From assembly GCA_014549065.1 (NCBI GenBank), contig JACDOX010000052.1:806001-870000 (forward strand): 64,000 nucleotides of DNA, given 5' to 3'. Each line of letters opens with the position of its first letter. Position 1 is the stretch's first letter. Source of the DNA: Cardinalis cardinalis (Eukaryota > Chordata > Aves > Passeriformes > Cardinalidae). The position numbers and the translations under genes were made by a program. The notes below the pieces were generated by a model. The model was not told the DNA's origin and did no database searches. It saw nothing but the letters and a program-made list of their open reading frames with translations. Positions 50,536 through 61,940 of the stretch are shown piece by piece.

Positions 50536-53264
50536 GGGAATGATTTCACCTCTCTTGTCTGTGCCAGTAGGGTAAAAGTCTATACCAAATTCATCCTGAA
50601 GGGATGTTATTACTATATTTTTGGCCAAATTTTAATTTTATTTGGTCTTTTGCACTTGTATCATCCAACTAATTTTCCATTTAGCATAATTGACATTTTT
50701 CCTTTATCTGTAAGGGCTTTCTGGCAGTTCACAAGCAGAACACAAAACTAATACAGTACAATATAAAATGAGGCAGATTTCTCTGAAGAAATCTGTCTTG
50801 CTACAAAAAGTCTATTTTTCCATAGGTCCTCATACCCAGTGCTTTAAAGACAGCAAAAATGAAAACAAATTATCAGTACAATAAAAATAAATTCTTTTTT
50901 ATATATCTCTGCATAGAAGACAGGAAGGGGCCTTGTTGTCAGCTGAGCTAAAACAGAATGAGTGTACAGTACATATAAAGGGCCATGTTTGATTTTATTG
51001 CATTTTACATCCACTTAACTTACATTTTGCACTGGTAGAGAAAGACATAAACAGAAAGCCAAGACTGAACTGAGACTCATATATCNAAATAAATTAAGTT
51101 GAAGCTTCGAGAAACTTCATCTGTGGTTCTTGAAGTATTTTAAAAAAATTCAAATTCCTCAATCTTTTATGCACTTCCCTTGAAAAACAGATTGCTTTGT
51201 ATTATGAAGACTGTATGAAAGTAATATTGCAATTTCTCTTCTTTCTTATCTGAAATAAGGAAANTCCAAGTTTCTTTTTCCATGTGCATTGTAAAGAACA
51301 CACCATAACAAGAAGTGAATTTCTTTCCCCATCTTATTGAATTTGTTCCTATTTTACTTTTCATTGAGAGTTATGTGACAGGGTTAGAGAACAAACCTAT
51401 TTTTGAGAAGTAAACTCTAACTAGGTCAACAGGAAAGAGTGATCTGAGCTCTGAAGCAGCCCCTCCTCCCTGGTTTACCTCGTATTAATCTCAAAGGACT
51501 TGTTATCTTCTCATAAACAAAGAAACAANAATGAGATTTGTAAAGAGTATTTCAAGTCTTTTCCATTATAAATATTTACTGACCTTTCTAGATAATTTTT
51601 TATAAAATGCTATAGCAGCATTTATGGCAATTTTCTTATTTATGTGTATTTGTAATAACAGTGTTAAATCTATTATTTTTTAATTTATTCTTTTAAATGT
51701 TTTTAATTACTGAACTCAAGTGTTAGGAATTAATTTTCTCAACTTTCTATTAACCTTCCTTGTTATCTCAAACACCTTATTACCTGATAGCTATTTTAGT
51801 GGTTATTCACTTTTTATCTAGTACAGCTGTTCTACTGTTTATGTGGAAGGGATTTGAGCTTTGTGNTATTGTAATGTTCATCAATGTAAAGCATTAAAAT
51901 ATTCATCCTGAAGGTCAAAAAGACCTTTTAAAGATAATACATAAATAGAAATACAACTGTTTTGGTGAGGTGGGGGTTTGGTTGTTTTTGGCAGTTGTGG
52001 TTTTGGTTTGTTGGGGTTTTTTTGTTTATTTTGGGGGGGCTGTTTTTTAGTTGTAGTTTTTGGTTTTGGTTTTTGTTGGGTTTGGTTTTTAGTTTTGTTT
52101 TTTTTCTTCTTTTTCTCCCATTTTAAACAAGACTGTCCAGAAAATTGCTCTCTTTTTAGGACTTTTTTTTTTTATTTTTCTCAATGTGATTGCAACATTA
52201 GTTTTAAAACATGGCTCTTCTCTCCAGCCACTAGGCTATGAAAATGGAGATCTGGCTATTATGTCTCTCAGCTAGTCAAAATCACTTAGAACTCTTGTTT
52301 AGTCAAATACACATATTTNAGACTGAAGGAGATATAAGGATACTTCCATATTCCTGATTATTTGTAGCTGATGACCAAAATGTTTGGCATGATGAATAAT
52401 TTTTTTCTACAGTAGAACTTACCATGCTGAAACTGAGAGGATCTGAAGTGTTATTTCAAGGCAGGAAAAATGCCATGGCTTAGAACAAGGCATAAGGCAG
52501 AAACAAATTATGTGCTCTCTGTTTCTGCAGTTTTTTCCTGTACTTGGCATGCCAGACAAACTATGCAAGTTTCCTGGCAACTCTATTGTGTTTTCAGTTA
52601 TAAAAAGTCATTATAAAAATACCTCATTATGTTATTGGTAAATACTTTATTTTTAAAAACAAAGTATCTTTTCACCCTTTGTNTGAATACTTGCCCATCA
52701 TTCCACATGACATGTTACTTCATGTGAATTCTGGTCAGGATATTACTGCAGATGGGAATTGATGTCAGGTCAGAGAGAAATGGTGGAGAGGAATTGATAT
52801 TCATAAAAAAACACCCAAACAAAAAAAATGCATTGTGCTTATGTAACAAATGAGTGCCATGGATTTCTGAAAAATAGATTGTCCTTATTCTTGGAAAATT
52901 AGTGAGACTTGTCTCTTTCCATGCTATTGTCAGTCCTATCTGGTTGTGTTTGCTTGTTGTGCTTCTGTGCAGTGTTCAGAAGAACTGAGGTTGTCTGGGA
53001 CTATGGCACCCTAAATGCAGGCACTAACATAACACAAACACAGGGGTGATGCTTAGCCATTTTTCTGCAAGCAGACTAAGCCTGAATGAGTACTCTACCT
53101 GTTGTGTATATCTTTTATTCAAAAGAGAAAAGAAACAATGCAACTTTGTCTTGGTTCCTGACTTCTTCTTTTACCCTGTTTCATCTATCCCAGCTCCATG
53201 TGCCTTGGCATCTAATGTTTTAAGACTCTGAAACCANTACAAGCCCAGCACAGAAGTCCTTTCT
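50536..53264. other. AT-rich non-coding DNA with a G/T tract
   Basis: No exon or transposon is recognised. A strand-asymmetric G/T-only tract at 51966-52115 is listed separately. Confidence 0.55.
51966..52115. repeat. G/T-rich low-complexity tract
   Basis: About 150 bases are almost free of C, with G-runs of up to seven separated by T-rich spacers, ending in poly-T. The 87-codon open frame across it is a composition artefact (Gly, Phe, Val and Leu rich). Confidence 0.85.
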
Positions 53265-53790
53265 ACTCTGCTTTGCAACCTTGTCAGCCCAGGCCTTGCN
53301 GGGCTTTTATATCCCAGCTTTTCAAGCTGTGACAGTCTGAGTTCTTTAGCCTTTTATTTATTGTAGACATACAGGTCTTGGCAGCTAAATTTCCTGCACA
53401 TTTGGAGATCACAGACACAGAAATAAGTTTCAACTCGCACAGTATGCAAACAGAAAAGTGAAAAGAGTTATTGAAAGTGGAGTACAGAGGGATAAAAAGA
53501 GAAAACAAACCACAAGCAGAGGAAGGCGACTGGAGTGGCTGGCAGAGTTGCAATGCTGGATTAGGTCCCAACAGAGGTTGATAAACTGTTCCTACGTCTT
53601 CCTGCAAGTTGTTCTCCTGATCTAGCCAGGAGAGCAGGAGGGCTGGACAGCCTGTTTCCCAGACCTTACACAGAAATGTCAAATAGGAAGCTGCTAATGT
53701 GAAACAGTCAGGGAAATAATTGAAGGGTGCCTCTCCTGGGTCCTGCATCTCATTTCAGGAAACATTAGTTTGAGAGCATCTATCCTGCAT
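53265..53790 (-). other. Unclassified block, possible minus-strand LTR
   Basis: This segment has more balanced base composition than its flanks, with a 154-codon open frame on the minus strand (53748-53284). No protein domain is recognisable in that frame. On the minus strand, a TTTTTATCC TATA-like sequence (about 53497-53489) is followed about 130 bp later by AATAAATAAAA (about 53362-53352), the layout of an LTR promoter and polyadenylation signal. That favours a degraded LTR over a gene, but I do not recognise the family and there are no clear termini. Confidence 0.3.
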
Positions 53791-53922
53791 GAGTTGCAGA
53801 ATGAGCAGGATTCAGGGAGATACTAGGGGATGTAGAAGTCAGTGAAAAAACAGAGCTCTGCTGGGGATGCATTTGATTCCTCCCAAGTATCTGCATCCCC
53901 AGCTGAGACAAACTAAATCAGG

Positions 53923-54020
53923 AATATACAGTTTTAGTCCCTAAATGAATCCTAATAATCTTAAGTGCTCCAATATACAGTTTTAGTCCCTAAATGAATC
54001 CTAATAATCTTAAGTGCTCT
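53923..54020. repeat. Two-copy 49-bp tandem duplication
   Basis: Units 53923-53971 and 53972-54020 begin AATATACAGTTTTAGTCCC and are identical except for the last base (C or T). No spacer separates them. Near-identity indicates a recent duplication, or a collapsed or expanded assembly of a short minisatellite. Confidence 0.98.
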
Positions 54021-57000
54021 TTGCTCCAAGAGAACAAAAATAAGGAATTCTTAGTCCGCTTCTAATGCATATATACACAGAGTTCTCTATTAAGAAATGG
54101 ATTTTTGTTTTTTATCTCTACAGCTTTCTAAGTTAATCAAAATTCTATGCAGACCAGAAAACACAGATGTATTCATTAAATGTTTTGTTACAGACAAAAT
54201 GACGTAGCTCAGAACATTACCAGCCTGGCAATTTTTTTTTAATCTGAATGGTTTGAGCATTTTTACTATTTTGTGTTTTTAGGAATACTGCATAAAAATG
54301 GAGAAAGTCATCCAACAACATGGAAAAAAAATTCTGTGTGGGAATGGGCTGGTAAGCCCTCTAATTCACCAATTAATCAATCTTATATTTTAGATTTCAT
54401 TTTTCTTTGTTTAGGACTGACTTTGATGGATACCATATATTTTCACAATCCTTTCCACAGACCAAGTGATTGTTCATCAGGACATCTTTTAGAAAATTCT
54501 AAAGTAGTTCTCCAAAGATCTCAAGTAACACATATAATTTGGCTATCAATTTGATTGACGAAAAAATTTGTAAGGTATACCTAGAACAGAAAAANCTCTT
54601 TTAATNATATTAATTATTTACAATTTTATGACTTTTAAATGCTAATTACTCTGTTTTGAGGTGTTTTGTTTGGAGTTTGAGGTTTTTTTGTTGTTTTTAT
54701 TGTGTGTATGTAGTTTGGTGCAGGGGTTCTATTGTTTGTNGGGGCTTTTAGTTGTTTGTTTTTTAATTTACAGATGTCTGGAACTGAGTAAAGTAGAAAA
54801 ATATTGCATTTATTTTAAAATTGTAAATTCATTTTCCTTCAGATATTAAATATGTTTCTTTAAAAGCAAGGTGTTTTTTTAACCAGTAACAATANATTAT
54901 ATTTTCTGCTCTTTTTTGATTGTTTGTTTGTTGTTTGTACGGAAGACGTTTAGACAACCTGAAGCAAGTTTCATTACTTCAGAACTAGATTCTTAAATGT
55001 AGTATATAGCTACCTAAACCAGGTTTATTTTGGATGGGAACTGTCACTGAGATTTTAAAAATAAAACCCCCAAAACGCTATTCTTCCAGTTATGCTGTCA
55101 TCGAGCCTTGGGACATGCAGGCTACCTAGATAATGTCCAGCCTCAGTTTTAGGTTCTCTAGTAAGCTACTCTTGTGCTTGTGCACATATCCAGACTTTCA
55201 GAGTCCAATTAGACCAAAATTGATCCAGACATAAACTTCCTCTGGATGCAGAAATCGGGCATTCGTTCACCAAAACCTCTTGAAAGAGTAGAGCTCAGAC
55301 ACGGACTGTTCCTGAGCACATANTTATTGGGTTTTATGTGTCAATTCTCTGCTCAACTGGAAAAACCCATAAGTGGTGATCTAATTGTTAGAAGTTTACA
55401 TTAATTTTTTGACAATAAGCTCTTTCACTAAGTTTAAATGAATACAATTAGAAGAACACTGCACATAATNAAAGTATGACAATTACAGTCTCAAAATTTC
55501 AGTGAAATAGTCTCTACGTTTACAAAGGGGAGAAATTTGCATCCTGTGCTNTCCTCAAGGCTTTTTTACTAACTAACTCTACTTAGCAGCCAAGTTCCTT
55601 GGTCTCATCCTGATATAACATGCTGATTATGTTCATATACTGGTAGCTGGTCTAGGTTCTTGATGCCTTTCTGAGAACAGAAATATATTAAACTTTCTGA
55701 TATTAGTTACCCATTTACTGTGTTTTCCATACCTTGGACATTAGGACATGATATAGTTAAAGAATAATAATGAAACAAATATNTGGATATATTATTTCAT
55801 TAAAAAATAGAGATCTACTAGTACTCTCTTACGGCTATAGTTTCTGTCTACCTAGAGAAATACTTTTTTCTTTTTTAANCAGTTGTCATAAGATCTTAGA
55901 GGCATATCTTTGAAAAACTTAACTCATTTCAGAAATCATCTCAAACTCTTTTAACACCTTAAAATAAAAACAAACACTGGGTTTTATTTGCATCACAGAG
56001 ATAAATAATAAAACTCCTACTGCTGATAAAATCAATGAAAATGCTAATAATTTCTCTTGTTTGTTTGTTGTCTGTAAGTTCTTAATAGAAGCAACACAAC
56101 AATTTGCATATGAAAATAAAAAGAAACGAGGAGTCTAGAATTTGCTTTTGAAAAAGAAGTTCATATGGCCTAAATTACCTCTGAGCTTCTTTGAAAAACA
56201 TTTTGCAGTTCATGACTAAACAAATTTTCTAGAAACAACTATTAAGAAATANTAGGGATAAGCATTTGAGTGATATAAAATCCCTTTGACCATAGTGCTC
56301 TGCGTATGTTTGGCTCTTTGGGGTTTTGTCCTTTGTTTAAATATGATTGTTTGCCTTATAAAAGCTGTTCACAGATGAAAGGGTTTTCACCACACAAATT
56401 TGTTGGGAAACCTCCACAAATGCACATACTCCTCCACCCCCCACCAACAAATTTACATAATTCCCTTGTCTAATGGATCGTGTTGAAGGGTAAAACTGTA
56501 AATTTCTTAACTCTATATCTCATCTATATGAGATATGCTCCNGCAATGAACAGGCTGACATCTATAGACAATGAACAGATCTATAACAATAAGTACTTTA
56601 TAGCATAAGAGATCGAAATTTATGTTAAAATGAAAAGGAAAAAGTTGAACAATTCTGTTCACTTTGTAATAGCAGATTTGCAAGTGTAATTTAAGTATCC
56701 CTGTATAGCTTTTTTTTTTCACCAGAAAACCATGCTACAGTCGTGTTAGTTTTTATTCACGTATTCCACAAAAGCCAAGTTTTGAGCTGACACAGCTCTT
56801 TTAAACAACTTAGTCCAAATTCAAGTACAAGATTTTAGAGCTTACTAAACTCTGATCAATATCTTGCTCCAGTCTCTCAAGGGTCCTTAATTTTTCTTGC
56901 CTTACCACAACAAGAATGATAAATGTCAGTAGTAGATGGCACTGAAGCGTCAACACTCTATTTGTTTCACCCTCCTGCCCACAGATATTCTTAGTTATAC

Positions 57001-58970
57001 AGGATTCAGATGTTTCAAACTGGTGAGTTTTTTCACCACCCCTTTAGTTATTCAAAGAAAGATTGTCAAATAACTGATAGAATGGTGTTTATTCTAGACA
57101 GAAGAAATAGTGTAGAATGTCGTAGAATATGCAAAATTCTTTTTAATTTAGACTGAAAACATAGAATAGTGTTGGACTAAAATGTGAATTATCTTGAGTT
57201 GTTTTAAATAAAGAGGAAGTAGATATACTACTCATTCATTTTTTCCCAAACAAGTATTTGTCTCCAAAACAATATTTATTTACAATAAATATTTATTTAC
57301 AATATTTATTTACAATAAANATTTTTCTAGAAGATGTGTAACAAAGTCTGTAAATGTTCTAGCTCTAACATCACCAATCAGGTTTAAGTGAAACAACATT
57401 TAAAATAAGTTTATTTTTATTACTATCTTTATACTATATTTCTTTATTGTTCTTTATTTATTTCTCTTTTCCAGACAAAAGCAAAATAACAAGGCATTAT
57501 TTTATATTTTGTGAGAAGAAATTCAATAGTTTTAAATTTTTTTAATTGAAATTTCAATGCATGTTTGAACTTTCTAGTTCTGAAATAGAATATATTTAAT
57601 GAATATAATTAATGAAGAATATTCTAAAGTGCAGTTATGCTCTGTATCATATAGATTAAATTTTCACTTCCTAATGAAAAATATAGTAAAGATACACAGT
57701 GTAACCTGTACCNTATTAGAAGGCAGCAAAGAATAAAAATTTTCAAGGTCACGAGTCATGACAAATACAAAATAAAGTAATGTTAGCATTTAATATTATT
57801 TGGAATTTGGACAAAATTTTCAAAGGCCGAGATGAAAGCAATCAGTTTTGAAATAAAATGTCAAAAGAATAGTGAGTTTCATTGTGTAAAAAGGGATGAG
57901 AAACACATTTAAACAAGTGGAAGAATCTTGAAAAGTACGACATAGAGGTGATATTCTTCCATTTGGCTGTATTTTACTATAAGGGTCCCTGACAAGTATA
58001 GTAGATCTTTGCAAGATGTGCATGACTATTGTGTGTTTAAATAGTGATAAAATACCAAGTCCTTCCAGCTTCAGAGAAGATGAAACATATATCTAGATTA
58101 TTTCAATACCTCAAGAGAGTTTAATTTATGTATCTTACTCTAGCACTTACTGTTCCTTGAAATGTGGTAGCTCAGGTTAAGTACCTAAAGAACAGTGGTA
58201 ATTTAAGAATTTATTAACCAAATTAGGGTTGAGCGCCTTCAGGAATGAGCTTTTCCAGATCATTTTTTTGTACATAGGCAACTGACCTTCAATCTACAGA
58301 TTCCATAACAAATGTGTATAACAAATATGTTGATGCATCCTTAAAGATGTGACCAAGAAACGTAAATCAAGTAGTATTGATGTACAGTGGGACATCTGCA
58401 TGCAGTGAGTTATTCTGGAGGTTTCAACTGAGATGAACATTTGTTTTAAGAATGTACCTATTTATGAAAGAATATTTCTTTTAATTGTGAGTGTAATATA
58501 ATGGAGGTATAGTATCACAGTAAAAAATTGGTATATAGAACATAGTTTTTAATATTTTCATCCCTTGTAGTATTCTTGTATTTTCTATTGTAACCAATAA
58601 AGCCCCTGGAAACTTTGCATACATTGTTGNTTTTGTTGATTTTTTTCCCCTTTCTTTTTGTTTCCTTCACACTCAAGAAATATGTAGTTTTCCAGAGTAA
58701 AACCTTGTAGCATTCCAGTGGGCATATTGTTAGATTTCTTAGAAGTTGAATATTGGAGAACTTCAGAAAAGAAATCTTAGAACTGTTAAGGTAGAGAAAA
58801 AGAAAAGCCTCGAAGGGAGAGAGAGTAAGATAGATGTAAAAACAGAGAGATTCTGAAAGTCTTAATAGAAATTACTGTGACTGAGAGAACTTGTTTCTCA
58901 TCCTGAGAATGTAATCTTGACAAAAATCAATGAACAAAATGATAAAAGAAATTGGCAGGAAAGGGTACTC
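54021..58970. other. AT-rich non-coding DNA, nothing recognised
   Basis: Open frames are at most 93 codons and have no recognisable domain. A GT-rich patch lies at 54657-54760. A short A/T repeat lies at 57271-57320. A GC-richer stretch at 55090-55330 is unassigned. Confidence 0.55.
57271..57320. repeat. Three-copy AATATTTATTTAC-type tandem repeat
   Basis: The motif ATATTTATTTACAAT occurs about three times in direct succession with small gaps. It is low-complexity A/T sequence. Confidence 0.8.
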
Positions 58971-59020
58971 ATATGTGTGTGCAACAAACCAGAAAATATG
59001 TGTGTGCAGTAAAACAGAAA
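58971..59020. repeat. Two-copy 25-bp tandem duplication
   Basis: Units 58971-58995 and 58996-59020 both begin ATATGTGTGTGCA and end CAGAAA. They differ at three positions. Confidence 0.93.
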
Positions 59021-61839
59021 ATGCTGGCTTTCCTGGGCAAGTGGAAGAATTATCATTACTCCCTTTTCCTCCCCAGAAGAGTCAAGGTGCTGTATACCAG
59101 CAAGCTGAGCTGGATTCTGAATGAGAAAGTTTTGAGATAGGTTTTAAGCATCTTTCTTTCCTTACTTGTCTGGTTGCACTCCTAGTTTGAACAATTCGGT
59201 TTCTCCCTCNTTGCACTTTGAAAGAGTAAGTTTCAAGTCCTCTTTTTCATCTTGAGTATAGTAGTTGAATGGCAACTATTAAGGAATATATTCCAAAACA
59301 ATCTCTAGAAAAAATTTGTTCCCTATTAAACTCTTTCTATTGCTCCAGTTTTTACATTATGAATGGCAATTTTGTTTGCCGATAAAAGGTGTATCTTGCA
59401 CTTGAGCATAACTAGAAGAATAGGAAGGTGAAAAAACTAATAAAGATCCTGGATCAGCCAGGTAAACACTTAAAAAATCTGAATTAATTAATACACTGGG
59501 CTGTAAAGTGATGAGATGTTAAACTTTATTACAGTTGTAAATGCGTTTAAACAACTTCTTACNTTATATTTCTATGATTAAGGAAACCAATTGCAGTAAC
59601 TTTTAAAAATTGGATTTGAAAGCAAAACTCAACATAAGTTACAAGTAAAATTTGCATCTTAAAAATGTAAAATCAATAAAATCAGTTAATGATATGGTGC
59701 AATATCAACCATCTCTGTATTACACAGTATTATTTTTTCACACAGAGTAAGACATGGTTGTATTTGACACAATGACACTCCAGATATGTATCTGTAAATA
59801 TTAAAACAAATAGAAACTATTTGGGTTTTCTTAATTAATATTTTTGTTAAAAAAACACAGTAATGCTGCTCTGCTTATTGAAGTGAATTGTATAATACAT
59901 TTGTAATTTCATAGTCAGCAAACCTAATATTATTGCTACTATTTTTAGAAATCAATTATAATAGGTTTTTTAAGATATTTTCTCAGACCCAATAACTCAA
60001 ATCTGTGTCAAAAAAATTACTATTAGTTGCTATTTAATAAAATGTCTCGTACACGAGCTGATTGTTTGCAAACTTGCTGACCTTGCATATAATACATGCA
60101 AATGAGATACTGCTGGTTTTTTAAGTAAACTATATATATACAAGGAGACAACAATAATGAATTCACCTGCTGACATTTTTGGTATTGACAGGCCTTTCTA
60201 ACCNCAGATAGATTCAAAATTCCAGCAGACTGAATCAATAGCATACATCATTTCTGGGGGAATACTTGGAAGAAATAGAAATCTAATGTTTACTATTCCA
60301 TTATGAAAGACTTCCACTTTAGAGCAGCTCCTTTATTTGCTTTAGCANTGATGAAATGTAATTTACTTTAGGTCTTTCATGCTGTTTTGCATGAAGAAAA
60401 CCACCAAAATTGCATTCTTGGTATCTTGTGGCAAAGCCTTATTGCATGCCCAGCAAGCGGCAAAGGAAGAGGTTAGCGCTCATTCCCTTTTTATTTGTGA
60501 TATCTTGTACCCTACTTTGCAAAGGGAGAGGTATTGATGTTTGCAAGATAGTTGATTTCACTCATCTGTGTTTCAAACCAACTGTACTGTTGGAGTGAAA
60601 AGCATTAATATCTCTGTCCCATCTAAATGCTAAGTTATTTAATTCTCATCAACATGCAAATGTCACTAATTTTCACTAACACAGAGTGCTCTATAAAGGT
60701 GATTAGAAGCCATTTTGTCACTGAAGAGAAAAACAATATGCCTTGGCATATATCTTGACCTTTTAATTGAGTTCATCATCACTTGTAAATCATATGTAGT
60801 ATTGTGACCATGGTGCAGCAGAAACAGGGAAGGCAGGCACATTAAAAATATGTCTGGTAGATGTGTATGGTTAGCTTAACTTCAGCTTGGATAGAATAAA
60901 CCTGTGAAGTATGAATGAAAAAANGAGTAGCATTTGTTCAGTTGTTGATGAGTAGCTGTTGGTGATTTTGAAAGCTTTTTATCTGGATACCAGCTAAGCA
61001 CTAGGGAGGATAACATTTCCNTTCTGAAATGGTGTTCTTTATTTCCTGTGTCTCGTGGACTCATTTTCTAGTTTCAATCTGGCCTGAAATTTTTCATAGA
61101 ATATTATTTTATGCCATGTTTTGAGAAAAAAGTGACTAAGCAATGTCGTCTAAAATTCCTTCTTTACATCCTTTTGTGGTGCGATACAAATACACTCTGA
61201 GCAGTATGTTGTAAATTCAAAGATGTTCTACTCCCCTGCAGAATAAAAAACAATAGTCTTTCTAAAAAGCATGACACATCTTGCATAAATACCATTCTGC
61301 AAGGATGATGGTGTGGAAAACTTTTATTTTTATAAGATATTTATATTATAGAACAGTCCTGACACAAAATGGAAGAGGCTCTGTTCATGTGACTTTAAAC
61401 AGAAGATCCTACACAAGAGATTTTATCAGAGTCCATAAAGTAGAACTGTCAAAGCACATTTCCTTCTTCTTCAGAAATTAGGTATCCCTTCAAATCAGAA
61501 AAAAAAAGGTTATGAAATTAACTTATGTCGCTTTAATCAGAACTTAAAGGCTTTCAGCCATAAACTGAAAAATTAAGGTCTAGAAAATGCTTTATGGAAA
61601 ATATTGTTTATTTCAGCAGGACTCAGGTTTCCTNGATAATTTCCTAAATTAAGATGAATAGATATATTCTAATTAATAAATTTCAGTGTAAATAACTGTA
61701 TAGTTGAGTACAGAATATTCAATTACAGATATCTTAACTTTGACACTTCTGAGTGTAAGGCAGAATTGTCTCACTTCATTTAAGTTTACATTTCCAGCGG
61801 AGTTTTTCACAGAAGTCAGGCAGCTGTATGTGTTTTTGA
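59021..61839. other. Non-coding DNA, possible conserved element
   Basis: No exon or transposon is recognised. The stretch 60300-60800 is complex, free of simple repeats and of runs, unlike its flanks, and has the look of a conserved non-coding element. Short open frames at 60410 and 61281 have no domain. Confidence 0.45.
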
Positions 61840-61940
61840 GAAATCTGGTCTAGCGGAAGACATCTCTTCTCATGGTGAAGGGTTTGGAGTTAGGTTAAAA
61901 GGCTGTTACCTTCCAACACAAGCCATTCTATAACTCTATG
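61840..61940 (+). mobile_element. CR1 LINE 3' tail fragment, plus strand
   Basis: A degraded but recognisable CR1 terminus: ATCTGGTCTAGCGGAAG (61843-61859), then CATGGTGAAGGGTTTGGAGTT, TTACCTTCCAACACAAGCC, and the 3' signature ATTCTATAACTCTATG (61925-61940). Only about 100 bp remain. Confidence 0.72.

Noticed and set aside
51978..52241. Open frame of 87 codons rich in Gly, Phe and Val
   Set aside because: It is a direct translation of a low-complexity G/T tract.
11330..60661. Several ATGCAAAT octamers (for example 11330, 60096, 60654)
   Set aside because: Copies are too frequent and scattered to mean anything in AT-rich DNA; no clustering with other motifs was convincing.
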